Both the position numbers and the translations under genes were made by a program. Positions 14,080 to 18,992 of a DNA stretch of 18,992 nt are shown here, piece by piece. The DNA comes from an uncultured Clostridia bacterium. Its GTDB lineage: Bacteria; Bacillota; Clostridia; Christensenellales; Aristaeellaceae. Numbering within the stretch: position 1 is the stretch's first letter; every line of letters starts with the position of its first letter. The notes beneath the pieces are model-generated. The model was given only the letters and a program-made list of their open reading frames with translations. It was not told where the DNA came from and made no database searches. The stretch is taken from NCBI GenBank assembly GCA_934663625.1, contig CAKUKP010000061.1, positions 1 to 18,992 on the forward strand, given 5' to 3'.

Positions 14080-17000
14080 ATGGCATACGAGAACCTTTGT
14101 ATGTATTGCTTCGGCGAAATGGAGGGCAATGAAATCTGCCCGCATTGCGGCAAGGATTCCCGCGCCGCCGTACCGCAGATTCAGCTGCTGCCGGGCACGC
14201 CGGTATACAACGATCGCTTTCTGATCGGCCGCGCGCTGGGTCAGGATGCAAACGGCATCGTGTATATCGCGATGGATACCAAGCGCGGCGGCACGATCCG
14301 CATCCGCGAATATCTGCCCCGCAGCTGCGCGCAGCGCACGAATGATGGCGCGGTCGTGCCCATCGCGGGCATGGAGGACGCCTTTGAAACGGGCATGAAA
14401 AAGCTTCGCGCCAGCGTGGAAAGCGTAGATGATCCGCGCAAGCGCCATTTCTACTTTGAAGAAAACGGCACGGCGTACATCGCGCAGCGCAAAAACGCCT
14501 CCGCGGCGGATCGCGCATCCGTCGAAGATGAAATCGACGAAGAACTGGAGCAGGAGCGCGGCAGGAGCCGCACGGTGCTCTACATCGCCATCGGCGCGGC
14601 GGTCGTCATCGCCGCGGTCATCGGCCTGTTGGCGCTGCTCAATTCGCTCGGCTCCGGCGATACCACGAAGGAAGCGCTGCCCAGCCTGTCCCCGTCGGCG
14701 TCCACCGCGGCTTCCTGGGCGCCCAACGTCACGGCTTCGCCCACGCCCTACGCCACCGCCACCTTCGCGCCGCTGAAGGATCCGGAGCTTTCCTGGATGG
14801 ATTATACCTATTCCGGCGATGTGAATCAGGATTACAACAACCAGACCGGCGGCTCCAATTCCTCGTCCGGCTCGAATTCGTCCGGCTCGAAGCCGACCGC
14901 CAGACCCACGGGCAAGCCCACGATTCTGGATACCGCCGAATCGAAGGGCTATACAACCATCAGTTCCAGCTCCTCGAAGAGCGATATCACGAAGCTGCAG
15001 CAGTATCTGGCGAACCTCGGCTGGCTGGATCAGCGCTATGTAAACGGCACCTACAACAGCGCCACCAAGCAGGCGGTGCGCGATTTCCAGACCTACGTCA
15101 ACGATTACTGCTCTCCGGCGGAAAAGCTCGTCGTGGATGGCATCGCGGGCAAAAAGACCCAGCAGTGGCTGCTGAATTCCTCGATTTCGCTGCGCAAGCC
15201 CGCCGTCACCGCCAGCCCCTATGACGTCGCGGTGGACGCGAATTCCTCGCGCGCCGATATCCGCGCCGTGCAGAGAAAGCTGATCGCGCTGGGCATCATG
15301 AAGGAAGGCAGCGCGGACGGCATCTACGGCGTTTCCACCAAAAACGCGGTCAAGAACTTCCAGTCCCGCGTCAATCAGCTGCAGGGCTACGACGCGCTGG
15401 AGGTGTCCGGCGTGGTGGATGTGAACACCATGGCGTTCCTGAACTACTACATCGATTGGTGGGAGGAGCAGCAGACGCAGACCCCGCAGCCCACATCTGC
15501 CCCCACCCCCGCGCCCACCGCTACGCCTACGCCCGCGCCCACCAGCGATACCATCAATGCGTGGTCGTCCGCAAAGGATATCGGCGGCGTGCAGAACATG
15601 CTGGCAAAGCTCGGTCTGCTCAGCGAACGGGATGTGGACGGCGTATACGGCAATCGCACCGTGGATGCGGTCAAGACCTTCCAGTACTGGGTCAACGATA
15701 AGCGCGGCACGCAGACGCTCGTACCCAGCGGCGAATGCGATGCGCTTACGCGCGCCTATCTGGAATACTGCATCCAGAACAACATCCGCGTGATCGAACC
15801 GACCGCCGCGCCGACCACCGTGCCGACCGCAACGCCGACGATCGCGCCCACGACGATCCCCACCCTTGAACCCACTGCCGAACCCACCGTCGAACCGACG
15901 CAGGATCCGGACGAGGGCAAGAACGTATTTGTAGACGCGTCCTCCGATCCCGAATCCATCGCCTTTGTGCAGGAAATGCTGCGCGATATCGGTCTGCTTT
16001 CCGATTCGGATATCGATGGCGATTACGGACGGCGCACCGTCGCCGCCGTAGGCCGCTTCCAGCAGTACGTCAATGAACAGATGGGCAGACACACGCTGGA
16101 CGTTACCGGAATCTGCGATAATCTGACCCTGCAATATCTGGAACAGTATCAGGGCAACGGCTGGCAGGTGCCCGGCGAAGCGACCGCAGAACCCACGATG
16201 GAACCCACGGCAGAGCCTACCATTGAACCCACCGTTGAACCTACGCCGGAACCCACCGCCGAACCCATCGGCAGAATCGATACGGTGAACATCGATATTT
16301 CCGGCGGCAGCGCCGATGGCGGCGTGATTGCGCTGGAAGAGGGCGATCACACCGTGCGCTGGTCCGCCGACGGCGATGTGCAAGGCTATTATCTGCGCAT
16401 GATGGACAGCCAGGGCAATGTGCTGCGCGAAGCCGGCCCTGTAAGCAACACCGAATTCAGTCTGCCCACCTCCAGCTTAACGCCGGGCGAGGTTTACACG
16501 CTGCAGGTCGGCGCGCTGCCGGTCAACGGCGCGGAGGCGGACGTCGTATGGCAGAACGTGCAGTTCACGGTTCCGCTGATCACGCCCGAACCCACCGCCG
16601 AACCCACGCCGGAGCCGACCGCCAAACCCGTCGGCAGGATCGACAATCTGAACGTAGCGATTTCCGGCAGCACCGCCGATGGCGGCGTAATCACGCTGGA
16701 CGAAGGCGACCACGCCGTGCGCTGGTCTGCCGACGGCGATGTGCAGGGCTATTATCTGCGGCTGCTGGATGCGCAGGGCAATTCACTGCGCGAGGCAGGC
16801 CCCGTAGGCTACACCGAATTCAATCTGTCCACCGCCGATTTCGCGGCGGGCGAGGTATACACGCTGCAGATCGGCGCGCTGCCGGTGAACGGCACGGATG
16901 TGGATATCGTATGGCAGAACGTACAGTTCGTCATTCCGCTGATCACGCCCGAACCCACCGCCGAGCCCACGCCGGAGCCGACCGCCGAACCCACGGTATC

Positions 17001-17619
17001 CAATCCGGTGATCAACATCGGCGCATCCGCGTATCAGCAGGACGGCGTACAGTATCTCACCTCCGATCCCACCTTCACATGGAGCGCGGATGGCGATGTC
17101 GCGTACTATGATGTCACGCTGGTCTATCAGGATGGCACGTCCTATCCTCTGGGCGAAACCAACGATACCAGCCGCACTGTACCGCTCAGCCAGATGCCCG
17201 CGGGTCTATACAAGCTATACGTTACCGCCTATGCGGTCGGCGGCCAGAACAGCGCAACCAGCGAAAGCCTGTTCGGCATCCCCGCGGCGGAACCGGATCC
17301 CACCGAAGTACCCGTGCCGGATGTCACTGCCGAACCCACGCAGCCCGGCTGGGAACAGCCGCAGATCGAATATCTCGATCCGGACAGCGATCCCGAAGCC
17401 ATCCGCTATGTGCAGCTGCGGCTCTATCAGGAAGGACTTCTGCGCGTAGATGATATGCAGGAGGGCGTACTCGATTATGCTACCCTGTCCGCCATCGCCG
17501 CGTTCCAGCAGCGCGCGAACGAACTCTACGGCTTGAATCTCACCGTTATCGATCCGACCGTCGATAACATCGTAGATTTCGAAACCCTGACCGCCCTGTT
17601 CCAAACGCAGGGCGCTTGA
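14080..17619 (+). CDS. Zinc-ribbon, vestigial kinase lobe, membrane helix and peptidoglycan-binding repeat protein
   Basis: This 1179-residue modular protein starts at ATG 14080 with AAGGAG at 14066-14071. Residues 7-23 form a zinc ribbon (CMYC...CPHC). Residues 35-137 match the N-lobe of a PknB-like Ser/Thr kinase: FLIGRALGQDANGIVYIA, then IRIREYLP where active kinases have IKEYFP, then FEENGTAYIA. The glycine loop is eroded, the ATP-binding Lys reads Arg, and the C-lobe is absent, so it cannot be an active kinase. A membrane helix (167-188) separates this from the outside. There follow four peptidoglycan-binding-1-type domains (about 297-365, 386-455, 494-563, 615-690), joined by Pro/Thr linkers with EPTAEPT repeats, then two near-identical Ig-like modules, a third divergent one (973-1068), and a degenerate peptidoglycan-binding-like end (1100-1175). 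A cytoplasm-to-wall linker or sensor is inferred. Confidence 0.9.
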   Translation: MAYENLCMYCFGEMEGNEICPHCGKDSRAAVPQIQLLPGTPVYNDRFLIGRALGQDANGIVYIAMDTKRGGTIRIREYLPRSCAQRTNDGAVVPIAGMEDAFETGMKKLRASVESVDDPRKRHFYFEENGTAYIAQRKNASAADRASVEDEIDEELEQERGRSRTVLYIAIGAAVVIAAVIGLLALLNSLGSGDTTKEALPSLSPSASTAASWAPNVTASPTPYATATFAPLKDPELSWMDYTYSGDVNQDYNNQTGGSNSSSGSNSSGSKPTARPTGKPTILDTAESKGYTTISSSSSKSDITKLQQYLANLGWLDQRYVNGTYNSATKQAVRDFQTYVNDYCSPAEKLVVDGIAGKKTQQWLLNSSISLRKPAVTASPYDVAVDANSSRADIRAVQRKLIALGIMKEGSADGIYGVSTKNAVKNFQSRVNQLQGYDALEVSGVVDVNTMAFLNYYIDWWEEQQTQTPQPTSAPTPAPTATPTPAPTSDTINAWSSAKDIGGVQNMLAKLGLLSERDVDGVYGNRTVDAVKTFQYWVNDKRGTQTLVPSGECDALTRAYLEYCIQNNIRVIEPTAAPTTVPTATPTIAPTTIPTLEPTAEPTVEPTQDPDEGKNVFVDASSDPESIAFVQEMLRDIGLLSDSDIDGDYGRRTVAAVGRFQQYVNEQMGRHTLDVTGICDNLTLQYLEQYQGNGWQVPGEATAEPTMEPTAEPTIEPTVEPTPEPTAEPIGRIDTVNIDISGGSADGGVIALEEGDHTVRWSADGDVQGYYLRMMDSQGNVLREAGPVSNTEFSLPTSSLTPGEVYTLQVGALPVNGAEADVVWQNVQFTVPLITPEPTAEPTPEPTAKPVGRIDNLNVAISGSTADGGVITLDEGDHAVRWSADGDVQGYYLRLLDAQGNSLREAGPVGYTEFNLSTADFAAGEVYTLQIGALPVNGTDVDIVWQNVQFVIPLITPEPTAEPTPEPTAEPTVSNPVINIGASAYQQDGVQYLTSDPTFTWSADGDVAYYDVTLVYQDGTSYPLGETNDTSRTVPLSQMPAGLYKLYVTAYAVGGQNSATSESLFGIPAAEPDPTEVPVPDVTAEPTQPGWEQPQIEYLDPDSDPEAIRYVQLRLYQEGLLRVDDMQEGVLDYATLSAIAAFQQRANELYGLNLTVIDPTVDNIVDFETLTALFQTQGA
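16270..16944 (+). repeat. Tandem duplication of an Ig-like module within the peptidoglycan-binding protein
   Basis: Bases 16270-16581 and 16633-16944 encode two 104-residue modules offset by 363 bases. Both contain VRWSADGDVQGYYLR, LREAGPV and QVGALPVNG or QIGALPVNG at the same positions, and each is followed by an almost identical EPTAEPTPEPT linker. The DNA is also closely similar, pointing to recent duplication. Confidence 0.85.
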
Positions 17620-17648
17620 CCCCAACTGCTGCCGCGATGAATACGACA

Positions 17649-17690
17649 AAGCCGTGCCCCCATAGATTCAAGGGGCACGGCTTCTTTGTT
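17649..17690 (+). terminator. Rho-independent terminator after the peptidoglycan-binding protein gene
   Basis: A perfect 12-bp stem AAGCCGTGCCCC/GGGGCACGGCTT (17649-17660 with 17672-17683) has an 11-base loop and is followed by CTTTGTT. It lies 29 bases after the stop codon and ends the HAD-Tmk operon. Bases 17691-17791 downstream hold nothing I recognise. Confidence 0.9.
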
Positions 17691-17791
17691 CCTATCCTAT
17701 TGTCATAAACTTCTAACCCACGTTTTGGAATCCATTGATTCAAGATTTCAAAACTCACGCAGGCTAAAACCAGCATGATCTTCGTAACCCT

Positions 17792-17845
17792 TGGCTCCAC
17801 CTGATGGGGGAGCTGTCAAAACCGCAGGTTTTGACTGAGGGAGAG
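17792..17845 (+). repeat. Interspersed double-hairpin repeat, copy 4
   Basis: TGGCTCCACCTGATGGGGGAGC forms the first hairpin: GCTCC pairs with GGAGC, and the inner ACC faces GGG with one mismatch. The middle stem is GTCAAAACC-GCA-GGTTTTGAC, and the element ends TGAGGGAGAG. The outer CGTAACCC and AACCCCCGTC flanks match copy 3. Confidence 0.85.
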
Positions 17846-18992
17846 AACCCCCGTCATCTGCAATGCGCCGAACAAAACGGCTTTTCCGTACCCCTGCCTT
17901 CCTCTGATGAGGAAGGTGTCAGCGGTACATACCATTTTGCAGTTGTCTGGTGTCCGAACTGCAAAGAAGAATATAGTCTTGTAGGAAATGAGGATATGTT
18001 CCGCCATACCGGCGGCACCGAAACGCCCACCTGCACCACGGGCAAAACCTGTGCAAAGTGCGGCGGAAAATACGGCGCGCTCGGCCACGATTGGGGCAAA
18101 TGGACGTCAAACGGCAGCGGCACGCACACCCGCACCTGCCAGCGCTCCGGCTGCGGCGCGACCGATACCGGCAGCTGCTCCGGCGGCGATGCAACCTGCG
18201 TCACGGCGGGAACCTGCAGCACCTGCGGCGGATCGTATTACGGCGGTCATACATTCTCTGATACCTGGTCCTACGATGATTCCGGTCACTGGAAACCCTG
18301 CATCTACTGCGATCGGGGCAGAAGCTCTGAAGGTAGTCACATGATCGTAGACAACCATATGCCGGAATATCTCAAGTCCGAAGCCAACTGCGTATCTCCT
18401 ACCATATACTACAAATCCTGTGGCCTCTGCTACTACACAAGTAAAACTGACACGTTCACTGATACATGGTACGGTTCGAACCCGAATAACCACGATTTCT
18501 TCATCTGGCAGTATGATGATGACAATCACTGGAAAAAGTGCTCCCGTTGCGATGCTACGGATGCTGTAAACCACCACGAATGGGATAATGGCACGATAAC
18601 GCTGAATCCCACCTGCACGAAGGCGGGCGAAAAAGTCTATACCTGTACCGAATGCAGCAAAACGAAAACGGAAGAAATCTCCGCCACCGGTCATGATTTC
18701 GTCCGTCACGAAGCCAAAGCGCCCACCTGCACCGAAATCGGCTGGAACGCCTACGATACCTGCAAAAACTGCGATTATACCAGCTATGTAGAAATCAAAG
18801 CGTCGGGTCACGATTTCGTCCATCATGATCCCAAAGCGCCCACCTGCACCGAAATCGGCTGGAACGCCTACGATACCTGCAAAAACTGCGATTACACCAC
18901 CTACGTGGAAATCAAAGCGTCGGGACACAATTTCGTCCATCACAATGCACAGGCGCCCACCTGTACCGAAATCGGCTGGGATACCTACGATA
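17804..18992 (+). CDS. Cys-rich CxxC tandem-repeat protein, 5' end rearranged, 3' end outside the window
   Basis: The plus-strand frame is open from 17768 (after a TAA at 17765) to the window end. From about 17926 it reads like real protein: WCPNCKEEYS, CAKCGGKYGALGHDWG, CQRSGCGATD, CSTCGGSYYGGHTF, CIYCDRG and CSRCDATD, then tandem 39-residue repeats with PTCTEIGWNAYDTCKNCDY. This type of CxxC repeat is common in large extracellular proteins of gut clostridia; its function is not established, and the Cys pairs could bind metal or form disulphides. No signal peptide is present. The first ATG (17804) lies inside interspersed repeat copy 4 and has no Shine-Dalgarno; the next (17996) has AGGA nine bases upstream but would discard a CxxC pair. 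The native N-terminus therefore appears lost. It may be a pseudogene or a remodelled gene. Confidence 0.6.
   Translation, partial: MGELSKPQVLTEGENPRHLQCAEQNGFSVPLPSSDEEGVSGTYHFAVVWCPNCKEEYSLVGNEDMFRHTGGTETPTCTTGKTCAKCGGKYGALGHDWGKWTSNGSGTHTRTCQRSGCGATDTGSCSGGDATCVTAGTCSTCGGSYYGGHTFSDTWSYDDSGHWKPCIYCDRGRSSEGSHMIVDNHMPEYLKSEANCVSPTIYYKSCGLCYYTSKTDTFTDTWYGSNPNNHDFFIWQYDDDNHWKKCSRCDATDAVNHHEWDNGTITLNPTCTKAGEKVYTCTECSKTKTEEISATGHDFVRHEAKAPTCTEIGWNAYDTCKNCDYTSYVEIKASGHDFVHHDPKAPTCTEIGWNAYDTCKNCDYTTYVEIKASGHNFVHHNAQAPTCTEIGWDTYD
17895..17925 (+). repeat. Interspersed double-hairpin repeat, copy 5, truncated
   Basis: TGCCTTCCTC-TGAT-GAGGAAGG gives a complete first hairpin, with compensating changes against the other copies. 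It is followed by TGTCAGCGG, the left arm of a middle stem identical to that of copy 3. The right arm and the terminal GAGGGAGAG are missing; the Cys-rich coding sequence begins at the break. Confidence 0.75.
18689..18992 (+). repeat. 117-base tandem repeats encoding a CxxC module
   Basis: Units begin at 18689, 18806 and 18923 (the last is cut by the window edge). Each encodes 39 residues that start GHDF or GHNF and contain APTCTEIGW and CKNCDY. The first two units differ at only a few bases. More divergent versions of the module lie upstream from about 17945. Confidence 0.9.

Noticed and set aside
14059..16383. Long minus-strand open frame of about 770 codons
   Set aside because: It is antisense to the peptidoglycan-binding protein gene, low in complexity (Gly/Arg/Ala) with no recognisable domain; the sense gene has clear domains.
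14080..17619. Functional Ser/Thr protein kinase
   Set aside because: Only an eroded N-lobe is present; the conserved Lys is replaced and there is no HRD or DFG region.
6773..17925. CRISPR-like repeats
   Set aside because: The copies are kilobases apart with genes between them, have no spacers, and are imperfect; they are interspersed hairpin elements.
18107..18943. Minus-strand frame of about 278 codons with repeated segments
   Set aside because: It mirrors the CxxC tandem repeats of the plus-strand gene; the sense strand shows regularly spaced CxxC pairs, the antisense shows no domain.

Overview
The window reads as about 19 kb of chromosome from a fairly GC-rich member of the Firmicutes, probably a gut-associated clostridium. 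The support is an rpsF-ssb ribosomal operon, an AddB-type recombination nuclease instead of RecBCD, Shine-Dalgarno starts throughout, a VanS/PhoR-style two-component system, and secreted proteins built from WG, peptidoglycan-binding, beta-helix and Cys-rich CxxC repeats. The lineage is inference. I see no rRNA, tRNA, CRISPR array, transposase or phage gene.

Layout. 1-859 (minus): ssb (cut by the window edge) and rpsF, with a promoter and a structured leader that may be an S6:S18 autoregulatory site. 940-2854 (plus): an operon of an RsuA-type pseudouridine synthase starting at TTG, an RsmC/YbxB-like methyltransferase, and a small membrane protein whose end overlaps the convergent sensor kinase by 8 bases. 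2847-4845 (minus): an OmpR-family regulator and its histidine kinase. 4855-6871 (plus): a divergent secreted beta-helix protein. Its promoter carries four TTCA-core repeats on an 11-base period, which look like a PhoB-type operator linking the two-component system to this gene. 6886-8319 (minus): a secreted WG-repeat protein of visibly lower GC, with an interspersed repeat on each side. 8599-11874 (minus): an AddB-like nuclease that keeps its Fe-S cysteines and nuclease residues but has lost the N-terminal P-loop; addA is not beside it. 11997-12590 (minus): a COG2426-type membrane protein. 12691-17690 (plus): a strong promoter, a HAD phosphatase-thymidylate kinase fusion, and a 1179-residue membrane protein made of zinc ribbon, vestigial kinase N-lobe, one membrane helix, peptidoglycan-binding domains and Ig-like modules, ending at a good terminator. 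17792-18992: two interspersed repeats, the second truncated, run in open frame into a Cys-rich tandem-repeat protein that leaves the window.

How it fits together. Translation and housekeeping functions (S6, SSB, rRNA modification, dTMP kinase, AddB) alternate with cell-surface functions (two-component system, beta-helix protein, WG protein, peptidoglycan-binding protein, Cys-rich repeat protein). A roughly 50-base double-hairpin repeat occurs five times, always in the same orientation and mostly between genes. It is the most striking non-coding element here. The most unusual proteins are the HAD-Tmk fusion and the peptidoglycan-binding protein with a remnant kinase lobe. I found no clear new defence or biosynthetic system.
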